From: CALCNS01 sp964425745
Lineage (GTDB): Bacteria; Bacillota; JAAYKD01
Assembly (NCBI GenBank): GCA_964425745.1
Contig: CAYRNW010000038.1
Coordinates: 1-16,149, forward strand
Direction: 5' to 3'
DNA length: 16,149 nucleotides
The position numbers and the translations under genes are program-made. The first letter of the stretch is position 1; every line of letters starts with the position of its first letter. Below are positions 1-6,044 of the stretch, one piece after another. The notes beneath the pieces are model-generated. The model worked only from the letters and a program-made list of their open reading frames with translations. It was not told the DNA's origin and searched no databases.

Positions 1-4
1 TACT

Positions 5-42
5 AAAAGCCCAGCTGAACTCGCGTTCATCTGGACTTTTTT
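5..42. terminator. Intrinsic terminator hairpin, probably bidirectional
   Basis: The arms at 5-20 and 25-40 pair over 16 positions with two mismatches around a 4-nt loop (TCGC). Six T follow on the + strand (37-42) and a shorter T-run follows on the - strand. It can end a + strand unit entering from the left and back up termination of the minus-strand gene ending at 107. Confidence 0.75.
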
Positions 43-51
43 GACAGTCTG

Positions 52-78
52 AGCCCTCCGTAGTGGAGGGCTTTTTTT
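52..78 (+). terminator. Second intrinsic terminator, + strand
   Basis: A perfect 8-bp stem (AGCCCTCC at 52-59 with GGAGGGCT at 65-72) around a 5-nt loop is followed by seven T (72-78). It faces right, so with the hairpin at 5-42 it forms a tandem terminator for a transcript whose gene lies left of the window. Confidence 0.8.
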
Positions 79-106
79 AAAATTGTTGCATCAATTCTAC
101 CACTTC

Positions 107-1198
107 TCACTCACCCACAATAAACTCCTCAAGAGTATAATCCACCCGTTCATATTCCTGCTCAAGAGAGGCAAGAAAGGCAGCGAGCGTATCTTCAAAT
201 TCCGTTTTCGTGACCTCTTCACTGTTGATATACCACTGATCCTTGCTGGCAGATTTGTGAGACCATTGGCCTACGAACTCGTAGCTCAAGAGCGATTCAA
301 CTGCAAGCGCACCCTCATTAGTACTGAAACGGTACCAGGTCCCCCACGAACCGGAATCGTATCCATTGGCGGAACATAGAATCCAGCTCAGCTGACCTTC
401 CACCCGTTCTTCACATAGTAAAAAGCGTGATTGCGTAAACTCTAAGGACTCTGCTTCCAAATAGTTCGCCCAGAAAAACGGCACAGAGGCGTTTTGCGAA
501 AGAGGAGCCAAAGGCCCGCTGGAATCGATGCCTGCATACGCAGAGATGGTGTCGGTGGTGTTGAAGGAGCGAACTTCATCTTGTTCTATTGTAAAAACCA
601 CACAGCCCGAGGAAGCTGAAGCCCCGGGTGTAAATACCACTAACTCCGGTATGGTATTGAAGTCCAGATCCAACAGTGCTAGTTTTTGAATCCCTGCAGA
701 AATCGGCTGCAACGTAGACCGATAAAAATCTTCATAGAGCTGCAAATACGTTACTTGTGCCACAAGACCTGCACGCACTGTTGCGAAATAAGCACTGAAA
801 TCAGCATCTTCAACCACATAACGGTTCTCTTGATATACAAGCTCAATTTGATCCTCGGTCAAAGAATACCCGTTGATGAAAATAGCCCCACCGTCTGCAG
901 AGGTTGCGCTAATCCCATACAATACAGTCTCTTCAGCAAACCGATCTTGCTTTTTCACAGCACTCAACGCTTCTAGGTGAGCCACGAGTTCTGCCACTTG
1001 CTCCGGGTTGAACTCGATTTTCAGGGGTTCTTCGCTATTCTCGCGCGTAATTTGGCTGACTGCTTGCTCCATGGGGTTCTCGTCAAAATGAAAATCTAAA
1101 GTTGTTTTAGAGTTTGCTAAAAACCAAACAACTATAATCAATGAAAGAACAAGCGTTGCAATACCAAAATTCCGTTTTCTCAGAAAATTTGTGTTCAT
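107..1198 (-). CDS. Membrane-anchored extracytoplasmic protein of unknown function
   Basis: This is a 363-residue protein I cannot name. After a basic N-terminus (LRKRN) comes one hydrophobic segment (about residues 11-28), either a signal anchor or an uncleaved signal. No lipobox is seen, so the remainder should lie outside the membrane. Residues 174-189 read ALLDLDFNTIPELVVF, resembling the 'DxDxDGxPEL' calcium-binding or FG-GAP/VCBS-like strand found in clostridial secreted proteins, but with the DG degenerate. Cysteines at 199, 262 and 275 could form disulfides. The C-terminus (QWYINSEEVTKTEFED) resembles the tail of the same broad class. The start is set by AAGGAGGAATAAGAA-ATG. Before the RhuM gene arrived it probably followed mtnN by 24 nt as the last gene of that operon. 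Function is unknown; localisation is inferred. Confidence 0.8.
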   Translation of the reverse strand: MNTNFLRKRNFGIATLVLSLIIVVWFLANSKTTLDFHFDENPMEQAVSQITRENSEEPLKIEFNPEQVAELVAHLEALSAVKKQDRFAEETVLYGISATSADGGAIFINGYSLTEDQIELVYQENRYVVEDADFSAYFATVRAGLVAQVTYLQLYEDFYRSTLQPISAGIQKLALLDLDFNTIPELVVFTPGASASSGCVVFTIEQDEVRSFNTTDTISAYAGIDSSGPLAPLSQNASVPFFWANYLEAESLEFTQSRFLLCEERVEGQLSWILCSANGYDSGSWGTWYRFSTNEGALAVESLLSYEFVGQWSHKSASKDQWYINSEEVTKTEFEDTLAAFLASLEQEYERVDYTLEEFIVGE

Positions 1199-1220
1199 TT
1201 CTTATTCCTCCTTGCGGGGA

Positions 1221-1239
1221 TCCTACTCCCTCATCTTCT
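1221..1239 (-). repeat. 19-bp direct repeat, left copy (relic of the mtnN 3' end)
   Basis: On the minus strand this reads AGAAGATGAGGGAGTAGGA and is identical over all 19 bases to 2513-2531, where it forms the last codons and stop (EKMRE-stop) of mtnN plus two further bases. Here it is not part of a gene. It lies 22 bp upstream of the membrane-protein start at 1198. The two copies bracket the RhuM gene. Confidence 0.9.
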
Positions 1240-1240
1240 A

Positions 1241-1270
1241 TATGTAAGTATCTGTGCGAAGCATATGCAA
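1241..1270 (-). promoter_or_regulatory. Possible promoter at the cassette edge, reading into the membrane-protein gene
   Basis: On the minus strand TTGCAT (1270-1265) is followed after 17 bp by TTACAT, or after 18 bp by TACATA. The -10 lies directly beside the left 19-bp repeat. If functional, it would give the downstream gene its own promoter inside the cassette. The match is only moderate. Confidence 0.25.
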
Positions 1271-1284
1271 AAATTTGCGGGTAT

Positions 1285-1303
1285 CACAGCACCTGGTGCC
1301 GTG
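1285..1303 (-). other. Hairpin in the cassette's downstream flank
   Basis: Arms 1285-1292 and 1296-1303 form an 8-bp stem with a 3-nt loop. The one imperfect position is a G-U pair if transcribed from the minus strand but an A-C mismatch from the plus strand, which favours a minus-strand RNA structure downstream of the RhuM gene. It has no adjacent U-tract, so it is not a clear terminator. Confidence 0.35.
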
Positions 1304-1418
1304 TAATCCTTATTTTTCAATGTCCTATTGAAGGGAAGCAGTTCAACGGGGAGTCCTTTTTTCTTTTTAGCATATCATACTCTAAGGATTGTTTTGGTTC
1401 CAAACTCATACTCGTCGT

Positions 1419-2360
1419 TTACTTAATGCAATTCATAATAACACTGATCATCATTTCTTTTTCTTCAGGTCGTGATTCCGCAATCATAATAGTAAGTGCT
1501 ACTAGGGTATGGTCATCAATCAGTTTATCGCCATTAAAAAAGAGAACTCCGTTTTTGTCAAGAAAGTATAAGAACATTGTTGCAGCAATACGCTTATTTC
1601 CATCTGAAAAGCTATGATTTTTCGTGACTAAATAAAGCAAATTGGCTGCTTTTTCTTCCAGTGTCGGGTAAATATCATGTCCCTCAAAAGACTGATAGAT
1701 ATTGCCGATACTGCCTTTGAAAGAATTATCCTTTTCGTTTCCAAAAAGCATGGATTCATTACCAAAGCGCATACTGTCAATGATCTTTCGGCATTCTTCA
1801 TAAGTCAAAATATACGTTGCTTCGTTTCCCCTTGGGCGAATCATATTCTGGTGGTCGTAAGAATCAAGTAATACCAAAGCTTCATTGTATCTTTCGACAA
1901 CTGTTAACACCTGCTGTGCATCAAGAGACTGCTCAGTCCGTTGCATCAGTTTAATTATTTTACCTAAATCTTCAAGGCGTTTTTGATTCATGGCGAACCC
2001 TTGCATAATATACTGCTTCAAAACACTGTTTGCCCATCGTCGAAACTCAACACCTCGCCGTGATTTGACTCGATAGCCAACAGAAATTATAACATCAAGG
2101 TTGTAATATTCCGTCATATGCGTTTGGGTTTTACCTGCTATTGCACCATGTTGAGTGGTAGTCGCAAATTTTGCGACTACCACCTGGTCATTCAATTCTT
2201 CTTTCAAAGCATTATTTACATGTTTGCCAATTGTTTTCAGATCTCTGTCAAATAGTTCCGCCATTTGACTACGATTCAACCAAACTGTATCCTCTTTTAT
2301 CTGAACAGGTAATAATATCGCTTTATCCTGTGCTTCAAAAAAAACTATCTCATTTTTCAT
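1419..2360 (-). CDS. RhuM-family / Fic-DOC domain protein
   Basis: This 313-residue cytoplasmic protein has two parts. Residues 1-125 match the RhuM family, with the conserved stretches VVAKFATT (61-68) and YYNLDVIISVGYRVKS (85-100) followed by RRGVEFRRWANSVLKQY. Residues ~180-310 form a Fic/DOC fold with the active-site motif HSFSDGNKR (249-257). It fits the Doc-type HxFxxxNKR rather than the HPFxxGNGR of canonical AMP-transferring Fic enzymes. Doc of phage P1 phosphorylates EF-Tu; whether this protein does so is unknown. RhuM itself was named from a Salmonella pathogenicity island and is usually an accessory gene. No antitoxin gene (Phd-like or other) is adjacent on either side. The start has AAAGGATTATCAA-ATG upstream. 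The gene sits alone between 19-bp direct repeats and is probably horizontally acquired. Confidence 0.9.
   Translation of the reverse strand: MKNEIVFFEAQDKAILLPVQIKEDTVWLNRSQMAELFDRDLKTIGKHVNNALKEELNDQVVVAKFATTTQHGAIAGKTQTHMTEYYNLDVIISVGYRVKSRRGVEFRRWANSVLKQYIMQGFAMNQKRLEDLGKIIKLMQRTEQSLDAQQVLTVVERYNEALVLLDSYDHQNMIRPRGNEATYILTYEECRKIIDSMRFGNESMLFGNEKDNSFKGSIGNIYQSFEGHDIYPTLEEKAANLLYLVTKNHSFSDGNKRIAATMFLYFLDKNGVLFFNGDKLIDDHTLVALTIMIAESRPEEKEMMISVIMNCIK
2155..2183. repeat. Perfect 14-bp inverted repeat inside the RhuM coding region
   Basis: The arms GTGGTAGTCGCAAA (2155-2168) and TTTGCGACTACCAC (2170-2183) are exactly complementary around a single T. The segment encodes VVVAKFATTT (residues 60-69), part of the conserved RhuM core. 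As RNA or single-stranded DNA it could form a long hairpin within the gene. Confidence 0.9.
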
Positions 2361-2512
2361 TTGATAATCCTTTCTTTATTTAAAATTCATACTGCTGTCT
2401 CCATATTGACAATGCGTAAAATTTCAAACCTTGCGCTTAAGGTTCTACAAATCACTTGACTATGGCTAGATGCCGGCATGCTGCCAGTGAGTATTAAACC
2501 CCTCAGTCTTCT

Positions 2513-2531
2513 TCCTACTCCCTCATCTTCT
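2513..2531 (-). repeat. 19-bp direct repeat, right copy (mtnN 3' end)
   Basis: Identical to 1221-1239. It spans the last five codons of mtnN (first codon partial), the TAG stop and two bases beyond. Similarity ends abruptly on both sides. This looks like the original target sequence, with the copy at 1221-1239 at the other cassette junction. Confidence 0.9.
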
Positions 2532-3207
2532 CCAGCATATTCAACACCAAATTCGCCGACTGATTCGCTGCCAGCGCTTCAAAAACATTGTAATCTACTT
2601 CGGCATTCTCATTGGCATGGTCGGAAATACTGCGAATCACCACAAAAGGAACCCCGTTGATTTCCGCCACATGGGCTATGGCTGCGCCTTCCATTTCTAC
2701 ACAAAGAGGATGGTAGGCATCGGCAATTCGTTGCTTCAGCGCTTGCTCGGTCACAAACTGCTCTCCGGTGACGATCTTACCTACATGGCACTTGTATTCC
2801 TTGGCAAGCACACTCTCCCCGGAGCGCTTGGCTAAGTCAACCAGGTCAGCGTTGGCTGTGAATTGTTCCTTAAATGGAAAAAGTCTCTGCATCTGCTGGG
2901 GTCGCACATCGTGATAGGTAAGTTTGTCCGAAATCACCACATCTCCAAAATGCACTTCGTCGTGCATACTGCCGGCAATGCCAGTGTTGATAACCGCAGT
3001 CACACCAAAATGATCGATAAGGATCTGCGTGCAACAAGCCGCGTTCACTTTACCAACCCCGCAGGTGGTTAAAACAACAGGAACACCCTCATAGCTGCCG
3101 CTATAAAACACAAACCCGGCAATTTGCCTTTCTGCAGTGATTTGAAAGGCTTCTCTAAGTTTGGCGATCTCAATCTTCATCGCACCCATAATCCCTATTG
3201 TTTTCAT
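2515..3207 (-). CDS. mtnN: 5'-methylthioadenosine/S-adenosylhomocysteine nucleosidase
   Basis: This 230-residue enzyme is full length for the MTAN (Pfs) family. It hydrolyses methylthioadenosine and S-adenosylhomocysteine to adenine plus methylthioribose or S-ribosylhomocysteine, feeding methionine salvage and AI-2 precursor formation in the cytoplasm. Visible family features are the N-terminal GIMGAMKIEIA with catalytic-type Glu13, the GVGKVNAA stretch (50-57), NTGIAGS (74-80), the purine/ribose-binding VEMEGAA (170-176) with Glu173, and RSISDHA (192-198) with the catalytic Asp196. The start codon overlaps the stop of the upstream DUF2200 gene by ATGA, with GAGGGAGAACTT directly before it, indicating translational coupling. 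The 3' end doubles as the 19-bp repeat bordering the RhuM cassette; the reading frame is intact. Confidence 0.96.
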   Translation of the reverse strand: MKTIGIMGAMKIEIAKLREAFQITAERQIAGFVFYSGSYEGVPVVLTTCGVGKVNAACCTQILIDHFGVTAVINTGIAGSMHDEVHFGDVVISDKLTYHDVRPQQMQRLFPFKEQFTANADLVDLAKRSGESVLAKEYKCHVGKIVTGEQFVTEQALKQRIADAYHPLCVEMEGAAIAHVAEINGVPFVVIRSISDHANENAEVDYNVFEALAANQSANLVLNMLEKMRE

Positions 3208-3560
3208 AAGTTCTCCCTCAAAATCTTGACCATGGTTTTACCCTTGGCCAGCTCATCGACTAGTTTATCTAAGTAACGGATCTCGCGCATGGTGGGTTCT
3301 TGAATCTCCTCTACCCGCACTCCACAAATAACCCCCTTGATTTGGCTCCGTGCGGGGTTCAGATTGGGTGCTTGAGCGAAGAAATCCTCGTAATTGGTCT
3401 GCTTTTCAACTTGAGCCTCCAGCTCTTCTTGGCTGTAGCCAGTCATCCAGAGGATAATGGCATCGACTTCTGCTTTGGTTCGCCCTTTCCTCTCGGCTTT
3501 GGCTATATACATAGGATACACTTTGGCAAATGGCATCGCATATACTTTTTGGTTGTTCAT
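3204..3560 (-). CDS. DUF2200-family protein
   Basis: This 118-residue cytoplasmic protein has no signal or membrane segment. Its sequence is that of the DUF2200 family: VYAMPFAKVYPMYIAKAERK at the N-terminus, KAEVDAIILWMTGYSQEELE in the centre, NPARSQIKGVICGVRVEEI, and IRYLDKLVDELAKGK near the end. The family function is unknown. It is the first gene of a two-gene overlap (ATGA) with mtnN and is transcribed from a good promoter about 35 nt upstream of the start. GAGAGGGTT precedes the ATG. Coupling to a nucleosidase hints at, but does not prove, a link to nucleoside or methyl-cycle metabolism. Confidence 0.9.
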   Translation of the reverse strand: MNNQKVYAMPFAKVYPMYIAKAERKGRTKAEVDAIILWMTGYSQEELEAQVEKQTNYEDFFAQAPNLNPARSQIKGVICGVRVEEIQEPTMREIRYLDKLVDELAKGKTMVKILRENL

Positions 3561-3594
3561 ACTAAACCCTCTCTTTCGCTTTTCTCTTTTAAGG

Positions 3595-3623
3595 AGTATA
3601 ATTTTACATGATTCCCTTCACAA
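3595..3623 (-). promoter_or_regulatory. Sigma-A-type promoter for the DUF2200-mtnN operon
   Basis: On the minus strand TTGTGA (3623-3618) and TATACT (3600-3595) are separated by exactly 17 bp. Transcription would start near 3588, giving a leader of about 28 nt. It lies back to back with the ECF-like promoter at 3638-3661. Confidence 0.6.
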
Positions 3624-3637
3624 AATTATTTTCTCAC

Positions 3638-3661
3638 GCAACGAGATTCAATTTTTATCGT
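3638..3661 (+). promoter_or_regulatory. ECF-type promoter upstream of the sigma factor gene
   Basis: GCAAC (3638-3642), 16 bp, then CGT (3659-3661) has the AAC-N16-CGT layout of many ECF sigma promoters. It lies about 50 bp upstream of the sigma factor start at 3714, as expected for autoregulation. It also overlaps an upstream GTG at 3660, arguing against that codon as the start. The assignment is by pattern and position only. Confidence 0.45.
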
Positions 3662-3713
3662 GTATAAGGATGAAAGATCTTTCAACGCACTAAGCGAGCA
3701 GGAGGTAAACACG

Positions 3714-4274
3714 ATGGAAGATAGTACAATCATTGATTTATATTGGGAACGATCCGACACCGCCATTGGCGAAACCGCAAAAAAGTATTCTCGGTACTGT
3801 CATTCCATTGCGTTCAACATTTTGCTTAACAAGGAAGATGCTGAGGAATGTGTTAACGATACATATCTCAATGCTTGGAACGCTATACCACCAAAACGCC
3901 CCAATTGTTTAGCTACCTTTCTGGGCAAGATCACGCGCAATCTATCGCTTGACAAATTCAAAAAATACTCTGCTGCTAAACGCGGACATGGACAAATGGA
4001 AATAGCTTTATCGGAGTTAGATGAAGTGCTTCCCTCTACCACAAGCGTGGAACAAGCCATGGACGAAAAGGAATTAATGACCTTGCTGGACGAGTTTCTT
4101 GAAGGTCTGGAGAAGCAAAAACGCATAATCTTTGTTCAACGGTATTGGTATCTCATGCCGATCAAGGCAATTGCAGAGCAGTTCAACATAGGCGAAAGCC
4201 AGGTTAAATCAACACTGTTCCGAATAAGAAAGGAACTGAAATCTCACTTTGAACGAGAGGGGGTCATGCTATGA
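3714..4274 (+). CDS. ECF-family RNA polymerase sigma factor (sigma-70 family)
   Basis: This 186-residue sigma factor has only regions 2 and 4. Region 2 spans about residues 22-90 and includes NKEDAEECVNDTYLNAWNAI (39-58) and FLGKITRNLSLDKFKK, the core-binding and -10-recognition helices. Region 4 spans about 122-178 with a helix-turn-helix, IKAIAEQFNIGESQVKSTLF (150-169), that would read the -35 element. I chose ATG 3714 because AGGAGG ends 8 nt before it; an in-frame GTG at 3660 has no ribosome site and overlaps the likely promoter. The gene overlaps the next one by ATGA. This resembles the clostridial ECF pairs in which the downstream gene encodes a membrane regulator. Its regulon is unknown; the upstream GCAAC-N16-CGT site suggests self-control. 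Confidence 0.93.
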   Translation: MEDSTIIDLYWERSDTAIGETAKKYSRYCHSIAFNILLNKEDAEECVNDTYLNAWNAIPPKRPNCLATFLGKITRNLSLDKFKKYSAAKRGHGQMEIALSELDEVLPSTTSVEQAMDEKELMTLLDEFLEGLEKQKRIIFVQRYWYLMPIKAIAEQFNIGESQVKSTLFRIRKELKSHFEREGVML

Positions 4275-5215
4275 AAAACGAAAAGCTGTTATGTTCCATA
4301 GGGAATATTGCAGATAAATATATCGCTGAGGCACAACCCGTGGCGGTGCAACCCCAAAAATCAAAGGTTGTAATGCTGTTTAGAAAGACTTCTATTAGAG
4401 CCGCCGCAGTTGCTGCATCGTTATTGCTTTGTGCATTTACGTATTATATTGCTACCGGCGGTGACTTGTGGCTACAACAACCGGCGAAAAATCCAACAGA
4501 AACAGTGCGCTCGGCAATTGAAAACCAAGTTGGCAAGGATTACACGATTCGCATTGAAGGCAAGAGCTTTGAAATCGATGAAGTGGAGACGGCGCGTGTT
4601 GTGGAACGATTCATCAGCGGAGTGATCGCCGAGCGACGCAGCTGGAGCGACGAATATTTAGCAGAGCATTTTATTGTCGTCAAAGCCGTTTACTATGCCG
4701 AATACGACCACACCCAAACAACCCGAAGCGACGGAGATGTTGTGCAATACTTTTATCTAACGCGGGATATACAGAGCAAAGAATGGACGATTGTAGACAA
4801 CTCAGGCAATATGAACCGACCAAATGAGAAGCCTGATCTAGAAACCGGTGCGGCGCTCAGCCTACAAGAACAAATCGAGTCTTATTTAACCGAGCTATTT
4901 AACGAAGCATACACGCCGTATTACGATGGCCTGCATTACGAAATCAGCAATTACGAAGAAATCATCCTCGATGATGAATGCGCTGCAACCTTCTTGTGGA
5001 CCATGTATCATCTGGGCAAAGGTTGGGACGTAGCGAGCGATGAGGGCGTAGAGACGCAAGGGAACTTCAACCTACAAGCCACGGCGACTCTAAATAGCGA
5101 CGGGGAACTTGATGTAAGCACCCTTATCATTCTGGCAGACAGTAGCGCTGTTGGTGCGCCGAACTATAATATCTCTATTGAGGATTTCTTCCCGGATCAG
5201 CTTACCACTCCATAA
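4271..5215 (+). CDS. Single-pass membrane protein, probable sigma-factor regulator
   Basis: The protein has 314 residues: a short cytoplasmic segment (1-42), one transmembrane helix (about 43-62, AAAVAASLLLCAFTYYIA) and a ~250-residue outside domain. The N-terminus, MKNEKLLCSIGNIADKYIAE, is typical of genes following ECF sigma factors in Clostridia, where the short inside segment is thought to hold the sigma factor. No classical zinc-binding HxxxCxxC anti-sigma motif is present. The first part of the outside domain (about 74-177) resembles the DUF4829-type fold seen in small clostridial exported proteins; this is from memory of the pattern. Its start overlaps the sigma gene stop (ATGA), so the two are translated together. 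Anti-sigma function is inferred from context. Confidence 0.85.
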   Translation: MKNEKLLCSIGNIADKYIAEAQPVAVQPQKSKVVMLFRKTSIRAAAVAASLLLCAFTYYIATGGDLWLQQPAKNPTETVRSAIENQVGKDYTIRIEGKSFEIDEVETARVVERFISGVIAERRSWSDEYLAEHFIVVKAVYYAEYDHTQTTRSDGDVVQYFYLTRDIQSKEWTIVDNSGNMNRPNEKPDLETGAALSLQEQIESYLTELFNEAYTPYYDGLHYEISNYEEIILDDECAATFLWTMYHLGKGWDVASDEGVETQGNFNLQATATLNSDGELDVSTLIILADSSAVGAPNYNISIEDFFPDQLTTP

Positions 5216-5243
5216 CCTGTTCCCATAAGCAAAGTTCATACGC

Positions 5244-5284
5244 AAAGACTGCACCGAAGGATACCCCTTTTGTGCGGTCTTTTT
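5244..5284 (+). terminator. Terminator of the sigma factor operon
   Basis: Arms 5244-5254 and 5272-5282 pair over 11 bp with one G-U. The 17-nt loop can add a small inner stem (AAGG/CCTT). Five T follow (5280-5284). Confidence 0.8.
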
Positions 5285-5361
5285 GCTTTATTAACCCTCA
5301 ATTGCAGTATAATTGAAAATCACCAACAATTCAAGGTTAGAATCCATAAATCCCTTTTATT

Positions 5362-5397
5362 GAAAAGGATTATGACAATTGTTAAAGGAATATAAAA
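5362..5397 (+). promoter_or_regulatory. Conserved 36-bp upstream element, copy 1
   Basis: This block matches 11335-11370 at 34 of 36 positions, although the rest of the intergenic DNA differs. It contains TGACAATTGTTA (5373-5384), a 12-bp near-palindrome, and ends in TATAAAA, which may be a -10. No good -35 lies 17 bp upstream. It precedes the paralogue start by 28 nt. Conservation suggests a shared operator or promoter. Confidence 0.6.
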
Positions 5398-5425
5398 TAG
5401 ATTGATTTTGAAGGGATGGATTTGC

Positions 5426-5920
5426 ATGAACACTCTGAATCAACAGATCAGCGAGTATACCGCTCTTTTGCAACAAGGGGAAATTCAGCAAGCCTATAGG
5501 GGAATCTTAGAATTCATGGGGAAATTGAGAGCAGATTTCATAAAACAATACCCTCAGTATGAAATTAGCGGACTCTACCAGGGTTACATGGACATGTCGT
5601 ATTTCTCGATTTTCACCAAGTCTCTCAAAGAAAAGGGCCTAAAGATTGCTCTCGTCTATTGGCACGAGAAAAACCAATTTGAAGTTTGGCTTTCAGCTCG
5701 CAACCGAGTTTTAACCAGGCAATATGAAGCGGTGCTTCACGAAACACCACTACAAGGAATCCCTACGTTTCACGATGTAACGAACCTAGATGCCATTGTG
5801 GAAAACGTTTTGGCCGTCACTCCGGATTTTGAAGAACCAGATACTTTAGTTTCAACGCTGGAACAAGGAACAAAGCGGTTTATGGAAGCAATAAGCAAAC
5901 TTTTCCATGAATTACCTTAG
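5426..5920 (+). CDS. DUF7000-like cytoplasmic protein, paralogue 1
   Basis: This 164-residue soluble protein has no signal peptide. It is about three-quarters identical to the protein at 11404-11898; the first 100 residues are most alike and the C-terminal third diverges. Conserved blocks are LNQQISEYTALLQQGEIQ, the aromatic-rich LYQGYMDMSYFSIF (49-62), LKEKGLKIA, VYWHEK, FEVWLSARNR and TNLDAIVE. From memory this is the pattern of the DUF7000 family, whose role is unknown. I start at 5426 rather than the in-frame ATG at 5402 because the paralogue begins at the same residue and the extension has no counterpart. The ribosome site, GAAGGGATGG, is weaker than in paralogue 2. It has its own conserved upstream element and terminator, so it is probably monocistronic. 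Confidence 0.85.
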   Translation: MNTLNQQISEYTALLQQGEIQQAYRGILEFMGKLRADFIKQYPQYEISGLYQGYMDMSYFSIFTKSLKEKGLKIALVYWHEKNQFEVWLSARNRVLTRQYEAVLHETPLQGIPTFHDVTNLDAIVENVLAVTPDFEEPDTLVSTLEQGTKRFMEAISKLFHELP

Positions 5921-6011
5921 TAAGAAAAACTTTTTGCTCAAGTCATACTTTATGACGACGAACCGGAAAAGATGAAGACCTTTCTCCACCACTCTATCTT
6001 CAAAAAACAGT

Positions 6012-6044
6012 AAAACGGCTCCCTTTTACAGGGGGTCGTTTTTT
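6012..6044 (+). terminator. Terminator downstream of paralogue 1
   Basis: Arms 6012-6023 and 6031-6042 form a 12-bp stem with two G-U pairs and a 7-nt loop (TTTTACA), followed by T (6039-6044). Confidence 0.8.

Larger units (their letters stand above)
1240..2512. mobile_element. Putative inserted single-gene cassette carrying RhuM-Fic
   Basis: The 1273 bp between the two perfect 19-bp repeats contain one gene (RhuM-Fic/DOC) and about 180 and 150 bp of flanking non-coding DNA. Removing the interval with one repeat copy would leave mtnN intact and put the membrane-protein gene 24 nt behind it, an ordinary operon spacing. This resembles integration into the 3' end of a gene with regeneration of that end. 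No integrase, transposase or terminal inverted repeats are visible, so it would have to be a remnant, a passenger mobilised in trans, or the product of illegitimate recombination. The repeats are seen; the mobility is inferred. Confidence 0.5.

Noticed and set aside
1141..1617. Plus-strand frame of 158 codons across the cassette junction
   Set aside because: It covers the start of one minus gene, the intergenic region and the end of the RhuM gene, and has no ribosome site or family resemblance.
1240..2512. RhuM cassette as a classical insertion sequence
   Set aside because: No transposase and no terminal inverted repeats, and a 19-bp target duplication is longer than most insertion sequences make.
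3660..3713. GTG 3660 as the sigma factor start
   Set aside because: It overlaps the candidate promoter and lacks a ribosome site, whereas ATG 3714 follows AGGAGG by 8 nt.
5308..5316. TATAAT near 5308 as the promoter of paralogue 1
   Set aside because: No acceptable -35 at 16-18 bp, and it is not conserved at paralogue 2, unlike the element at 5362-5397.
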